The notes: generated from the letters alone by a model not told the origin. Counted from the stretch's first letter, positions 19,543-33,300 are shown. The stretch: DNA of 64,000 nucleotides from Narthecium ossifragum (GCA_963920575.1 OY986969.1:4164001-4228000); one strand, 5' to 3'. Numbers and translations are program-made.

Positions 19543-22500
19543 CAATTTTGACCATGTCATTCATTAGTGATGTTCTTGCATTTCTTTTCTATAATTTACC
19601 AAAGGTTCATGTAACTGGTCATTGTTATTGAGCTGTCTTCATTGTTTCGACTGCAGTAAAATTGCTTCCTTTATTTTCTTTCTACAGTATAGACAGTGCT
19701 TACATACGTTTTTATTGCATCATATTTAATGAACTAAAAGCAAATTTCGCTTTGTGTGTTTAAGATTTTTTCCCCTCGTGATTTATATGTTTTTGCACAT
19801 CACATAACCAATTATGAAACTTTACCTTGTGTACTCGAAATAGCCATGAATGTTCTATTATTTTTTAGTACTGGCAACTGCATCATGGATCCCATTTGAA
19901 GGTAAATTTTTTTGTCTCTCTATTGCTATAGATGCATGTAAAAATGTTTTACACACACACACGCACAATATACACATGTACATGTACGTATGTGTTATAC
20001 ATATCTATATTAAACAGCTTTACCAGCTTACTGTAACTACTATCAAATCCAGATTTTGCTGCTATATTGGTACTATTATTCTCTGTTACGTGATTTCATG
20101 ACTTGGATGACATTTTGGAGGGCACATTTAAAGGTGTGGTCTGCTATCCCTTGGGTATGCGAGTTGCTTTGTTTTTCATGGATGCTTGAGTTACCCATGC
20201 CTGGGTTACTGCATTTGTTATCTCCACCAGGACTCTGGGTTCAAATGTTAAGACAGCTATTTCTTATTTGGTGGATGGTTAATGTTGAGGATGTTTACTT
20301 TTGGTTGATAAGTATTTTTCAGGTATTTTCATTTCTTCAAAGCTTTCTGAATGCGAAAATTGTGCTTTGTAGCCAACCTATGGAGTTAGAAAGAACATGG
20401 TCGATAATGATGATAGTTGCGTGATCTTTTTGCATTCGTGCATGAAAACCATTGCTTTAAAAAGTAAAAACCAGCCTTGGCCACCTTTTACCTGCCTATC
20501 CCTAGGTGGTCCCTCAGCTTTCCTGCATATTGTGGATAGGCTGTTCCCTCAAGGGGACGTCATTAGACCCAAGTGACCTATAGAGTCAAGATAGGTGTAT
20601 GTGGCTGGGTTCAGAGAGGCTGGATGTGCAAATGCAAGCAGATTTGAATAGGTTTGGATTTAGACTGTCCAATTTAGTGACGATGGGGGATGTGTTTTAT
20701 CTCATCAATCTCGAGGTTATACTCATGAATTTTCGACCTTGGAAACTTTTCATATTTCGTTGCCCTGTTTATTCGGTCTACTCATTTTCTCTTTGTACGA
20801 TGTTGAGTCAAATTTCATTCCCATATGCTTCTTTTTTCCCTCAACAATGTCATTATACTTTTACAGTCCCATCCTGACTCGTATGACCATTGATAGAAAT
20901 ACTGGAATGACAGTTATTTTTCCATGGTATGCATGTTCTTTTCCATTTTTTGAGGATTCTGGGGTATTTCTCCTTGTTATTATCTAATCCATTGAGGCAG
21001 GTGCCTAGGTGTCGTCCACTTTCCACCTAGGCACCTTGCTGTCACTTGATAGTCCAAATTCAAAAATTTGCCTTAGTGATTAAGGAAGGGTCCATAACAA
21101 GTTTGGGATAAGGCATCTTACATTTCAAGCGGCATAATCGTCACGGTTAGTTAGGTAGATATTAAACTATCATCTAATGTGTTCATCAATTTTAGCTGGC
21201 GCTGGGTAACAGTCTCCTAATTATTATCCTAACAATATCAACAACCATTACATTGAGATATTACTATGCTCTTCATGAACTTGATTTGAATATACTTGGG
21301 ATCAAGACATCACATTCCAATGCAAGGTTTTAAAACCCTTTATTATAGTTTGCATCTGGATTCGTTTGGGACTTATTTCTAGTTTTGCTATGTTGAAGCT
21401 TCTTTTATTATGAACATTCCTCATGCTACTTATAACTATGTAAACATTTTTTGCTTCAACTTGATTGCATTTTTTTTTTCCCTTAGTGTGCTTATGATAA
21501 TGAATAGTTTTTACTGTTTTGCACCTTTGTGATCGATTACTCTGTTTCGCAGATAATACTTTAATCTCTGAATCTGTTGCAGGTTTTGCATCAAGTTAGT
21601 TTTCAACACGTGCAAGCTCCTAATCTTTTATTGTATTAAAATGGAGAAATGTTCTCCCTGCTTCTAGCTTCTATGCTTTAGCTTATCGATTAGGTTAGCT
21701 TGGTTTTATCATTCCACAAGTGTTTCACTGCTGCAGGATTTTGCAACTTGTATTATGCTATTAGCACGACACCAAATCCTGAATTTGCTGCACCCTATGC
21801 TTGCATTCGCCTGCGTGGTTGTACTTTAGACAGAGAATGCTGCTGACATGCATGCTGAAGTCACGATTGCTGGCTTGTTCGATACTGTATTATGTGAAAC
21901 GACCAACTGGATGGACTGTATTGGAGTGGTCTTTGGTATTAAAACTGGTGCGCATCAGGCATCAGTGTTGCCGTGCCAAACAGCTGAACCAGGGCTCTAT
22001 GTAGCAAACCAAAGTCTCCTAGATTTTCTGTAAAAAGAACAAAAAGAGAGCCCCCAGCGTCGATAGTTGAGAGTTGGTTTTGAGGATGAAAAATGGATGG
22101 TATAAGCTCAATTAGTGAAAGTAAAAGGCACTTGCAATGTTGCTTTTTAACTTCTCAGGAATCACCACACGGCAAAATCATGAACTATTTCAGAGTGACT
22201 GGAAGCAGCAGCAGAATGTCATCAAAGGAACAGTTTTTAATTAGACGAGCTCGTTGGAACCAACTACGTTACAAGGGCCAAATCAAAGGTTCATTCCCCA
22301 TTGAAACAGGCAAAATTGGCACAAGCAACACCAATCACCACTTACCACTACACTTCTAAGCAAAACAAGCATTGGCCATATGTAAAATCAAAATCTCTCC
22401 CACGTACCTATTCAGCCCTTCTGAAATTTGCAACCATTCCAATACCCAGAATTGTAGGCTCATTAATTTCCAAAGAATTTAAAATCTTCAATGCTCTCCT

Positions 22501-22560
22501 TATCAGTTAATCTTATTTAAAAGTGAGAAAGCTAAAAGAACAATTTACTCAACACCTAAC
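19543..22560. other. Downstream/intergenic region, no gene supported
   Basis: AT-rich sequence typical of introns or UTRs, with an ACACAC/TACATG microsatellite at about 19951-20000. It may hold the rest of the U11-48K 3' UTR and its introns. Short open frames at 20056-20424, 20599-20877, 21801-22004 and 22093-22510 show no recognisable domains. Confidence 0.5.
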
Positions 22561-23190
22561 TCACTGTGAGCAACACTGAAACGACGACCTCAGCTGCTTT
22601 TCCTGCAAATCCAACTGAGTCCCTCTAAGCGAAGACTTGATCACCACAGCCGGCTGCTCGTTGCCGGCCAGCGACTTCCGGCTAACAATCCGATAGATCT
22701 GTTCCAAAACCATAAAAAAAGCCCGCTCCACGTTCGTTGAATCCAGCGCCGACGTCTCCAGGAACAGCAGCCCTTCCCTCCTGGCCAATTCCTCGCCGGC
22801 GGCCATCGCCACCTCCCGCATGTCGCCCAGGTCGCACTTGTTCCCGACGAGTATGACGACCACGTGGGGGTCAGCATGCATGCGGAGCTCGGCGAGCCAC
22901 CGCGACGCCTGCTCGAAGCTGGGGTGCTTGGTGATGTCGTAGACGATGAGGGCCCCCAGGGCGCCGCGGTAGTATGCACTGGTGATGGCCCGGTAGCGCT
23001 CCTGGCCGGCGGTGTCCCATATCTGGGCCTTGACCAGCTTGTTGTCGATGAGGATGGTCTTGGTCTGGAACTCCACACCCACCGTAGCCCTGCTCTCCAT
23101 GCTGAACTCGTTCTTGGAGAACCTTGACAGGAGCTGAGACTTGCCGACGGCCGAGTCGCCGATCACCACCAGCTTGAACACATAATCCAT
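22561..23190 (-). CDS. Rab11/RABA-clade small GTPase, intronless
   Basis: A 209-residue Ras-superfamily GTPase of the plant RABA (Rab11) clade. The clade directs traffic between the trans-Golgi/endosomes and the plasma membrane or cell plate. All guanine-nucleotide motifs are intact: P-loop GDSAVGKS (11-18), switch I with T36 (ATVGVEFQT), WDTAGQE with Q63 (58-64), NKCD (117-120) and ETSAL (145-149). The C-terminus ends CCSQ, two adjacent cysteines for geranylgeranylation. The tract [20 protein letters not shown] and [11 protein letters not shown] resemble the RABA4 subgroup most, but the subclass is not certain. The N-terminal extension before DYVFK seen in many RABA proteins is missing: the ATG is directly at MDYVFK. 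The coding sequence is GC-rich and uninterrupted. A CT-rich leader lies upstream on the coding strand. Confidence 0.92.
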   Translation of the reverse strand: MDYVFKLVVIGDSAVGKSQLLSRFSKNEFSMESRATVGVEFQTKTILIDNKLVKAQIWDTAGQERYRAITSAYYRGALGALIVYDITKHPSFEQASRWLAELRMHADPHVVVILVGNKCDLGDMREVAMAAGEELARREGLLFLETSALDSTNVERAFFMVLEQIYRIVSRKSLAGNEQPAVVIKSSLRGTQLDLQEKQLRSSFQCCSQ

Positions 23191-23633
23191 GATCTCCTCT
23201 CTTCTGTCTCTCTTTCTTCTTCTTCTCTCTCTCTCAAGTTATTCCAGCGTTATCTGGACATGATTCCATTGAATTACTTTAAGAGTATTCTAATGCAACT
23301 ACTTTGGTGGATGGTTTTCTTAATGGAATGGGACCATCACACCAACCATGAATGGTGCAGGTGGTCCTAGCTAGCTGTTGGTTGGATTAGCAGTGGATTT
23401 ATTCGAGAAAGAGTTGGCACAGACAAAGTGCATGCATGTCAACATTTTAGGTTAATTCACATGAGTCATGTTTATATCCACTTTCTTCTAATTTCTTTGG
23501 CTGTGTACGTAATCTTCTCCTTAATTTTTGTAGACCTCTGGATTCACAGCTTGACTGCTGAGATGTTCAAAGGCTGATTATCCCCCACAATTTTATATCT
23601 TACACAATTTTCTTCCTAGAATTTAGATAATTA

Positions 23634-23635
23634 TA

Positions 23636-23674
<39 letters not shown>

Positions 23675-23706
23675 CTTCTTCTGAAAACAAAAACTTAAAA
23701 GAGTGA

Positions 23707-23750
<44 letters not shown>
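23634..23750. repeat. Two (AT)n microsatellites
   Basis: Two runs of alternating TA, at about 23634-23672 and 23709-23748, are separated by a short non-repetitive piece. They lie in the intergenic region upstream of the Rab gene. Such runs are likely to vary in length between individuals. Confidence 0.9.
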
Positions 23751-23757
<7 letters not shown>

Positions 23758-24743
23758 ATAAATATTCCTCTTGTTTTTTTCTGTCAGAAAAATAATTGTG
23801 GAATTACTGAAATGCCCTCATTTTATTCCTAACCATGACTATATTGTCTCCCCTCGTGCCTTCTTTCCCTTTTCCTTTTCCAATAGATAAATTGATATCT
23901 TAGGTTAGAAGTCACTGACTTCTTTTCCATCTCCTTTGCCTTTGCCATTTTAACTTTCAATTTCGCATAGGATTAATTTAAAAAGCAGACTATGGAAGGA
24001 TCTTTTGGATACAAATTAAAGTTTGCAGGAGAAAATATCTACTTATCAAGATTTTGGGTGGAAATGCCTCATATCGATGTTTAATTTAAAAGGAGGAATG
24101 TTTAATTGACCATAACGTGCAACATGTTTTCCTACTAATATATATGGGGAAAAGCTTTTTTTTCCTCCTTTTTTGCATAGAGAAATTAATGGCATGAAAC
24201 TTGGTAAAATTCTAAAACTCAAGCTTAATTCCCGGGTTGACCATGTCCATGGCCAAGGTGTATGGAATGTGTGCCACTTGGAGTCAATTCCTACACATAC
24301 AGATCTATAGTTTGACCCTTTCATGTGGCTATTACTCTTTGCTAGCTTAAGGTATGTGTGTGTCTCTATATATAAGGTGACGGAGTTGGATCATCTTGTT
24401 CTATTATCAATTATTTCCACAACCCTTCCAAGCTCCAAGAACAGATAGGAATTAGCATAAATATACATATATATGGATGGAGAGTCATCAATCTCCATCT
24501 TCTCCTGTTGCTGCTACTCATTACAGCAAGCCCACCTCCCCCTACGTCCCATGCAATGCACTGCATCGTCTCATAGAAACATGCATGCAGGAGCGCACAT
24601 ATATATTGGGGTACTAATCAAGGTTAGTCTCGAGTGCAAGCATGACAACTAAACCGCTGCCTTTGCAACGCCTGCGGTAGCGATCGCTGGCTACTGTTGG
24701 TCAGATGGCGCCACATTGAGGTCACCCACAATGGTTGGATTGA
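23751..24743. other. Non-coding spacer
   Basis: AT-rich intergenic sequence. No open frame with a recognisable domain was found. Confidence 0.5.
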
Positions 24744-24767
24744 GGTGGCATCTCAGGTCGGATAAAA

Positions 24768-24923
24768 CAGGCGATCGAGCAGCTGACGCGGGCGATTGAG
24801 CAGCTGGGACAGGCGATCGAGCAGCTGATGCGGGCTATTGAGCAGCTGGGACAGGCGATCGAGCAGCTGACGCGGGCGATTGAGCTGCTGGGACAGGCGA
24901 TGGAGCAGCTGACGCGGGCGATG
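24768..24923 (+). repeat. 21-bp minisatellite, about 7.4 copies, encoding heptads if translated
   Basis: The unit is of the type GGACAGGCGATCGAGCAGCTG, 21 bp, repeated about seven times. Alternating units (GGACAGGCG versus ACGCGGGCG) give a 42-bp higher-order pattern. Because 21 bp equals seven codons, the plus strand stays open from 24744 to 24926 and reads AIEQLTR/AIEQLGQ heptads, which would be a perfect coiled coil. There is no ATG in that frame and no flanking gene, so it is annotated as a repeat. The minus strand is also open through the repeat. Confidence 0.8.
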
Positions 24924-24999
24924 TAGGTGAACAGTGGAGTGGAGTCCTCGACACGTGAAGAAAGAAGCAGCAGATATATATATGTTGTAAACTAATGAG

Positions 25000-26099
25000 C
25001 CCAATGCACGCGGATTAGCATTTAATTTGTTTTATAATGAGCCCGAAGCATAACCATAGATCTCCCCGGTGTGATCTTATCTCCTTCGCCTCCGACGGCT
25101 CCATTTCTCATCTCTCTGTCCTGACGCAACAGCTCCCTAGCTCCGAGCACGGTCTTCCCCTTGGATCTCTCTAGAGATCTATTCCTCGGCGATGTCGATC
25201 TCCGGTTGGACGAGCTCTTGCCGTCATATCTTTCTTTTTCCCTGGACCCTGGAGCTCTTGCCAATGCATGTCTCCGTCGACGTCGAGGGGGTTCATGTGC
25301 TCCTTGATAACGAGTATAAAGTATAATTGCAGCGCTGGCAGTGGTTTAAGGTTTTGTCCATAACAATTAATAGTCCGTCATGCTTTTAACTTTGGCGTGG
25401 GATTAATGCGGATAAAATAGTTTTTGATTATTTTTGGTGTTTGAAGATAAGTGTGAGATACCTTATGACTTTATGGCCCATATGTTAAACCCACCCGCTT
25501 GAGATTAACCTTGCCGCAGCCCACCCTGAAGTACGTTTATGCAGGGCTGGGCCGGGCTGGGTTTTGAAGCCCAAACTACGTTGCAGTGCACAAGTTGGCC
25601 CAAGAAGCTTTAAAATTCTTAATGATTTTAAGTAATTAATGGAAACAGGCTGATCTGTTACATAGCTGGACTACTTAAAAGGATTAAGTTATGCACCTAG
25701 CAAGGAACAAAATTCTAAGTCGTAATTAATATCCTGACCCGGCTCGAGCCATCGGTTTCGGGCTAGCCGGCTCAGTGGAAAGCCCTAGAGTCTTCCCCTC
25801 TTTGAGATTACCAAATCACAATGTTGATCTTTGATTAAACCTGGCCCAAAACCATCACACCAGTAAAAAAAAAAACTTTTGCAGAAAAGCCCTTCAATTC
25901 TCAGGAAAGTAGACAGAGCTTTCAAGAACGTTCCAGCTATTTGTAGAAATGCCACCTGTTCATGCATGCATGGATACTGCATGGGTGCCTCTATTGACAC
26001 CACACGAAGGACTAGTCACACCACATTTCTATCATACCAATAATATCATAAACTGAAAAGTCTTAACTGCCCCTCTCTCATGCAAAGATGCTACCGTCA
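25000..26099. other. Non-coding spacer
   Basis: Mixed-composition intergenic sequence. Open frames at 25022-25264 (minus) and 25785-26003 (minus) have no recognisable domains or gene context. Confidence 0.45.
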
Positions 26100-26903
26100 A
26101 AATGTCATCCGAATCGGTTTACCAATACCGATCCTTTGCATTTCTATCGGTACTGATCTACCGATTCGAATGGGAAGGAAGGATGCCCGCTGAGGAAGAG
26201 TAGGCACGCGATGGTGACGCCGGCGTCTTCCCACGACGTCCCCCACGACGTCCCTGCCTTTGACAAGTCGAAGTCGAAGTCGGGCGTCTAGGGCCTTCGA
26301 TGCCGGCGTCTTCACCAACACCTCCTGCCGTCGGGGCTTCTTCCAGGTTGTCAACTTCTTCCGCTCCAGCGCCTCTCGACACCGACCTCCTCTCCCAGGC
26401 TCGCTTCCTCATCCACGCCTGACTTCGGCCGCCTCCTCTCCCTACAAGGCTCCCCCGATGCGGCCACCTTTCTTGAGGCCCACCACCATGTTCGCCTCCT
26501 TCGACCCCCCTCCTCCGCTCACCTCTTTCTCCCCATAACTCACCGCCACTCTTTTACCCCGAACGATATGTAAGAGGAGAATGCCTCAGCTTTAATCGGT
26601 GGCATGATACCGACGGAAGCACAAAGACAACGGTATATAAGTACCGAAACATAGTCAAAACAATCGGTATTAAAAAACTGATGAAAAACAATAGAGACGG
26701 TATCAAACTACCGAATACAAAATACTGATAAAAAACAACAGTATCGGTATATAAGTACCGAAACATAACCATGAACATCGGTATACAAATACCGATTAAC
26801 AATAAAAACAACCGGCATTAAACTACCATCATTTGAATACCATCGGTATAAAACTTCCGATGCCTATAAAATTGGATCGGGATTAGACTACCATTTTGTA
26901 GTG
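26100..26903. mobile_element. CACTA-type transposon remnant (right end with subterminal repeats)
   Basis: The right boundary is CCATTTTGTAGTG, ending at 26903. Read from outside it starts CACTACAAAATGG, the classic terminus of En/Spm-CACTA elements. Inward of it, the word ATCGGTA/TACCGAT is repeated in both orientations at about 26106-26165 and 26600-26880, including two copies of CGGTATATAAGTACCG. That matches the subterminal repeat zones of CACTA elements. The middle (26200-26540) is GC-rich, of unknown origin. No matching CACTA terminus was found on the left, so the left boundary is approximate and the element is probably truncated. No transposase was seen. Confidence 0.55.
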
Positions 26904-28779
26904 AAAAAAGGGTTAAGGGTAGTTTGGATAAGATTTGTAGTGTTGCTGGTTTTTTTAAATGAAATGTAGTGTAAATAGTGATATGTGGTGTGAGTAGTCC
27001 TTCTTGTATCGTCAATGGAACCCCATACTGCATATACTTATTTCGTACGTAATAAGATCCGATATTACAAAATGCACCCTAACGTACGTGGAATAACGTG
27101 TCACGTGCATTGGTTTGATTTTCAAGTCACGATGCACTCATGCACACTTGTACGTTGTACCACGTACTAAACTTTGAAACGACGTAAACTTACATTGAAT
27201 ACGAACTTTTGATCCGGAAACTATAAACTTATGGACACGTAAATGAGGTTCTGGCTACAATATATATATATATATCGTGTCAAGTGTGTACTATATATGC
27301 ACGTACGTAACTCATGTCATCATGTGTGCAACGTGTCATCACTCTCCTAATTATCTAATGTACTAATTATCATCGTGTCACTTAAACAAGAGGCAAAGGA
27401 TCGAAATTGAAGTCTAAACGGGAATTCCATGAGGAGTCTTGATAGATAAATGTTAATTAAACAGCTGGTGATGAGAGATTAGGTTAGATCTCTAATATAG
27501 ATATTGAACACTTGATCTCTTGATATGCGGTCGCCATGATTGTTGATGAATCAACCCGTCTCTCTTCCTATAAAGAGATAGAGCTCCTCTCCTCGCTTCC
27601 AATTCGGATCCAGGTTAGCCATCCATCAGACGAGAAGAACAATGATGCATGAACGATCGAAGTAAAAAATTTCCATGAAGATCATACAGTACTTAAATTC
27701 AATAACTCAACTTTCCGTTATTAATGATGGAGGCATCTATGTGCGTTCCCCAAATCAATGAAAAGTAGACAAACCAAGGTCACAATGCAGTGACAAGCCC
27801 ATGCGCGGCTGTTGGAACCATGAAAGCTAGAAGACAAGCATCCAATAGTGGTCCATATGAACATCATCCAAATTAAGAGTACCCAAATTATTCTGGTAGG
27901 TAGCTACCTAGCGGGCTAGATATACACAACTTTTGGCATATGACGAGGCATGATAAAAATAGTAAGACCCAAGCCATGAAATCTACACCATATATAGGTT
28001 TGTTTATCATCTCCACTGTCCTTTCTCCGCATATATATAATATATGTGTGCATGCTTTGCATGCATGTTTGAGTTGCCATTTTGCCAGAAAGTAGTGTCA
28101 AAATGGAATAAGGTGGCCAGACATATATGCATGAAGATGGTTGCATCCAATTAGATGCTTTGATCGATCCACAAATCATCTTTGATAATTATCTTTCAGT
28201 TAATCTTATCTTCAAGTAATAATTTGGGTTATCTTAGAATGGCTTTATATATATGAGGGACAATTAATGAGACTTTGGGAATTATATAGGATATATCTTT
28301 GTGCTGAATGTCACCATTTTCATCATATATAGTACCAATGCTTTCAACATCAATCAACATCCTAAAGAGATAGGGTACAATAATGGTGTCCACTAGAGTC
28401 TTATCCAGATTAACTTTGTGAATACCTATTCTATATTTTTTGAGAGTGTATTGTGTAGGATTCTTCTTGATCACTTTATCCATATCATATGTATGCTAAT
28501 GGTGAACCTTTCTGGCTTTCTCCAACCTACTAAATGAAGAAAAAGCTTCCACGTACCTTCATTTTTTCAGGGTTAATTTCTATCATTGAAAGATGGAATT
28601 CTCGAACCATCGAAACGAATCATGCATGAAACCTGTTTCATCTTAGCAAGTAATTAATCTTGTGTTCCATTTTGGTGGCCGGTTTCTTGTTTATTTTCTT
28701 CTTTGAGCATCCACTGCGCATCAATTCTCTGTATGTTCATCTTGATGTGTGCTCGATTATTTGTTTCATGATTAACCCT
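26904..28779. other. Non-coding AT-rich region
   Basis: No gene is supported. Short AT microsatellites occur near 27261 and 28030. The minus-strand frame at 28229-28483 has no family I recognise. Confidence 0.5.
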
Positions 28780-29530
28780 GTTAGGTTTAGATCGAGTCTT
28801 ATATTTTGGCAATTCGTGTCAAAGTGTCAAATTTAGTATGTGTCTTGTAATCAAATCATAAGTATGGCAGCTATTGGTAATAAAGGCAGAAGATGTGCTG
28901 GTGATTATAATGGGTTTCTAGAAAGGAAACTCTCATAAAGCATGAATTGATTGTGTCCATATGTGGCTCTCATTAGATCGTACATATGCAGAAAGATGCT
29001 GGAGATATTCAGAGATGATGGTGCAAACTATATGAGGCTCTTGATATATATATGATGGGTCATTCCAACACTATGTGGTTCTGCGAATCAAAAGAAAAGA
29101 TAGACTTGCAGAGAGGAAAAAGGTGAGCGGAGGTCATGAAAATAAATTAGAAGCATTCATTTGTACTGCGGCGTGTGAAGGCCAGTGATCCGGCGTGATC
29201 AGTCCGGAAAATCTTGGAAGGTGTCCAAGAGTTCATATGGCCGGCATGTGAAGATCGGCAACCCGACGTGTCTAGTCCGGAGAACCTTGGAGGGTGTACA
29301 AGGTCCATCCCGTGAGAGAAGAAGGTACTTGAAGAACCGGTCGGTTCGTGTCCAGCGTCGATAGGGGAATCGAATGTGTCGACGTCGGTCCTAATCGTGT
29401 AAGTCTGTAAACTTCTTCTATCAGTGGATGATTTAATGGTCCTATTGGACTCGTGGTTTTTTTCTTCTCATTTGAGAAGTTTTTCCACGTTAAATATTGG
29501 GGTCTCGTAATTGCCTGCATTGATCTTTTA
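28780..29530 (+). mobile_element. Probable Copia-type LTR remnant
   Basis: The part from 29160 to 29520 holds repeated CCGGCGTG and AGTCCGGA words and then GTGGTTTTTTTCTTC...GAAGTTTTTCCACGTTAAATATTGGGGTCTCG. A GTGG...TTTTCCACGTTAAAT block near the 3' end is typical of LTRs of plant Copia elements. No coding sequence of the element is present, and no TG/CA boundaries or target duplication could be fixed. This would make it a solo or truncated LTR. The call is based on pattern memory only. Confidence 0.35.
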
Positions 29531-32500
29531 GATGTTGCATTAGCTTTTTAATTTGCCGCTTTGCTTCTCCCATTACTTGTTAATTCTGAAGGTTCTCTAA
29601 AGGGTCCACATATATGTTTGAAGTGCTGGAATGTTCATCACATAGCATGCAGTTGGTAGTGTTATGTGCCTGTCCTATCTTGATCCTTAGATATATACAA
29701 GCTGAACTCAAAATCTGAACCACATATATCTCCTTTTTGACATAGCTATTTTTATTTATCTGCCTTGGTGTTGTTGGTGTATGAACGTAGTACCTTGGCA
29801 AGATACTATCTGCTGATTGTTTTGGTTATGACTGCTTAGCTTTTTGTTGGCTTGCTAAGATATGTTTTCTTAGTTGATCCTCTTCCAAGGAATCCTTTCT
29901 AAGCCAACCATTTCCTTGCTTCTTCAGTTACTAGTGCCCGTAGCTCAAAGTGAGTTGATTTGCTGTTGATCTTATAAGGACTTGTTCATGCAAGTTTTCT
30001 TAGTTTCCGGAAAAGTTGTGTAAGGAGTTTTTGGAAAACTATTCCATTTTCCTGGCAGCTTCTCTTATCTTAGCTGATCCGTGTTTGACTCTTCCCTTAA
30101 TGGGAACTTGATTTGAACAAGTTCCTATTGACTCTTGATCTGATCAATATATTGCTTGTTTGTTTTTCAAAATTTTTTAAAAGACCTTTATCCGATTTCT
30201 TTAGTTTATTTCGTTGGCGAGGATTTGGTACTTTCAAACCCCATAAAAGACCGTACGTGCATGAATGCATGGTGCAACGATAAAAGCTTGAATATTATCT
30301 CAAACAGAGTCTTGGTTGGTGAGAGCAACTTGTGTAAGAGATCATGTTGAAGCTTTTATGATATGCAAAAATAAGAATGGCCCGTGATGAGAAATGCAGA
30401 TCATTTACATAGGTATGGTATATTTTTAGAAGTCATTATGCAGAACATTTGCACTCATCTCATAATTAAGCCCAGCTAATATGCTCACTAGATAGGGCTT
30501 CTTCTAGGTGTTGAAACGAATGCTCTTGGCTGATGAAGGCTCTATAATTAGAATACCAAACTAATTAGCATTGATCCGGACATCTAAAGAAAACTTCAGA
30601 ATGGCTATGTATAATTTAACAGCATTTGGATAACATATAGCTGACCTAAAAATTTTTGACTCTTTCAGCTCTATACGTAGAGCCCGTGATGTAGGTACGT
30701 ATGACCAAACAACGTACTCAGACCATGTCAAAGTAGCAAAGTGTAGATAACTGACAACCTAGGTATATATAGATAGTACATTAATAATATTGGTCATACT
30801 ATATAGTAACCTATTCCTCCCATTATTATAGTTGTATGGCAAAGATAACTCCAAATTAAATACTGCCATTCTTATCAGGTGATTGCGGCGACTTTTAAAA
30901 ATCTCGGTGCATAGAGAGAGTGAGCGATAAGGTTTTCTAACAGTAGCTTTGCTAGCTAATATACCCCCAAACGGTTCAATTCTTGGAATATTCCTGAGCT
31001 CTTTGCACCACCTTTTTTAGACCATTTATTTCTATATATTATCTAGTCCCCCGGAACCCTCTAACATACTATTAATTATTCTACACTACTTATCCTTAAT
31101 ATACTTCTCTTACATCATGATTAAAAGCATAGATTCTAAGCATACTAATCAAACCTGCCCTACTTTTCGAATTATATTCTTTAAATAACTGGCTCTCGAT
31201 GCTTTTTGAAACAAAAAATAACTTGCTACTTTATTTTTCACATGGACAACCTTCATATACTTCACCAAAAGAAATAAAATAAAAAATAAAATAAAAATAA
31301 AAAATAAGACTTGGGACATAGCAATAGCTGATGAAGACTTGCGTGATGAGCACTGCTCACTGCTCTAGTCAATTGGTTTTCTAATTTGTTTGAATTCTTT
31401 TGTTTAGATTTAAGTTGCATTTTATATAACCCTTCCTTTAGAACAGACAAAATCTTGACCCTGCTGAAAAAAGACCTTTTTCTGATTACATTTTATCAGA
31501 CTTTTTTTTTTGAGTAATTATCAAAAAAAAAACAAACAAGTCTGATAAAAGGTCTACATCAAGATCAAGATCTATATCCAAGGGTTTTAGCTTGTCCTAG
31601 TTTGAATCTAGTGTTTCCGCATTCTGAATTCTTTCCATTCTGTTTCAATACTCCTTCATTTTTCTTGTTGTCGACCAATGAAAACTTATCAATGTTTAAA
31701 ATTTGAAGGCAAAACATTTTATTCACTGATATGCACACATCAGGTATTATCTAGCTTTATTTGTTATTTCTTATCCTTTCAAAAAGCATCGACAACCCGG
31801 ATGGTGGGATCGCAAATCATTACTCTTTAAAACAATTTCGATGAGAAAATCACTATTCTTTAGTTTTAATCAACTTGGTTTAATAGTTTATCCTATCAAC
31901 AAATCATTCAAAAGTCGCTACGCCTATCCTATGAAGAGTCATCATTCGTGAAATCATGTTGATGTGACACAGTGTGATCCCACGGATCATAAAACCAACG
32001 GTGATGTTGATATTTGGTATTATCCGGTGGCCAATCTTATTTGCCACATATCCAAACCTGCTATTCTATACTATAACTTATGCTCCACCAGAGGATACAT
32101 ATCCGTGATATGAATATCATACCGTGACCGTTTGATTATTATACCGTGATATGAATTTGAAGTGAAATAACACCGGTTGATTATTATACCGTGACCGTTT
32201 CTTTTATAAATATAAAGTTGATATATATATCCGTGAATCAGATAAAATTAATTACATTATATAACCTTGCTTTATGGGGTTGGGGGGCGGATGCGCACCC
32301 TCCTCCCTGACTAGGTGGACAGTCCTGTCAGGACTTAACAAGGTAACTATCTAGATTAAAATTAATCATCTTTATATAAGACTAGTACTCACTTGTGTCC
32401 CTGACTCAGTTTTTAGTTATTATTAATATAAAATTTTAACAAATTCTCTGTAGTTTGTCTGGTTAGACGGCTATTCATATCAACCTTATAAGTCTAACTT

Positions 32501-33300
32501 AAGGTATATAAAATACATATAAGTCTTTGCATATTGCATATATAAGAATATATATAAGATATAAGAATAAGATAATATTAATAGAACTTAGGTTGATATG
32601 AATTAATGCAGGTTTATATAAAGCAAACTTAGAGAATACATATAAAGAAATTTAGGGGATATGAATTAATGCAGATTAACCGTTATTGCTCCTTATAAGG
32701 TTGATTATGATTATAAAATAATCTTTGGGTTGTCTTATATGGATCTTACATGACAAGCTTTATCCTATGTGGAGGCTACGTGAAGGATTAGTGAGGGAGG
32801 GGGTTAATAGAGGAGTTAACATGGAAGTTAGCGAAGGAGGGGGTTAAGGAGTGGATGATTACCGTGTCAGGTGATACAGGAGCCCGCTAGTATATGCATA
32901 TAGGACTAAGATATAAATATAACTAAGATTACACCGATTAAACAATCTACATGATTTTTATTCAAAAAGGAAAAGTAAAATGTAGATGTAAAATGTAGAT
33001 GCTACTGACATTACATCGACTATTAAGTAATATGGGCGGTTATTAAACGCAACCCTTCCTTAGATGAAGATGATATCGTTCTAATCCCGAGAAAATGGAA
33101 CAACTTATCCACAAAAAATTAAAAAGCAGGACAACACTGTCCCACCCAACCCTCTTCTAATTATTGTGATAACACCAACCCTTGGGGCCTTATCCATGCC
33201 ACGTCGGCGCGTCATGATGCCTGCGCCGCGCTATCGTACGCCGCGTCCTGGCCTCGACGATGATCTGTGGAGAAGATTATTAGGGGCCGGCGACGGCGAT
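29531..33300. other. Long AT-rich non-coding region with small inverted repeats
   Basis: No gene is supported over 3.7 kb. Two weak inverted repeats are visible. One spans about 31448-31577, where AAAAGACCTTTTTCTGAT and TTATCAGACTT face AAGTCTGATAAAAGGTC. The other pairs ATCAACCTTATAAG at 32479-32492 with its complement at 32693-32706. Either could be an old MITE. A degenerate direct repeat (ATTATTATACCGTGA) lies near 32130-32190. A-rich stretches occur at 31270-31310. Confidence 0.45.

Noticed and set aside
22641..23127. Overlapping frames inside the Rab gene on both strands
   Set aside because: Shadows of the GC-rich Rab coding sequence.
28229..28483. 84-codon minus-strand frame
   Set aside because: No recognisable family, AT-rich context, starts inside intergenic sequence; could not be told from chance.
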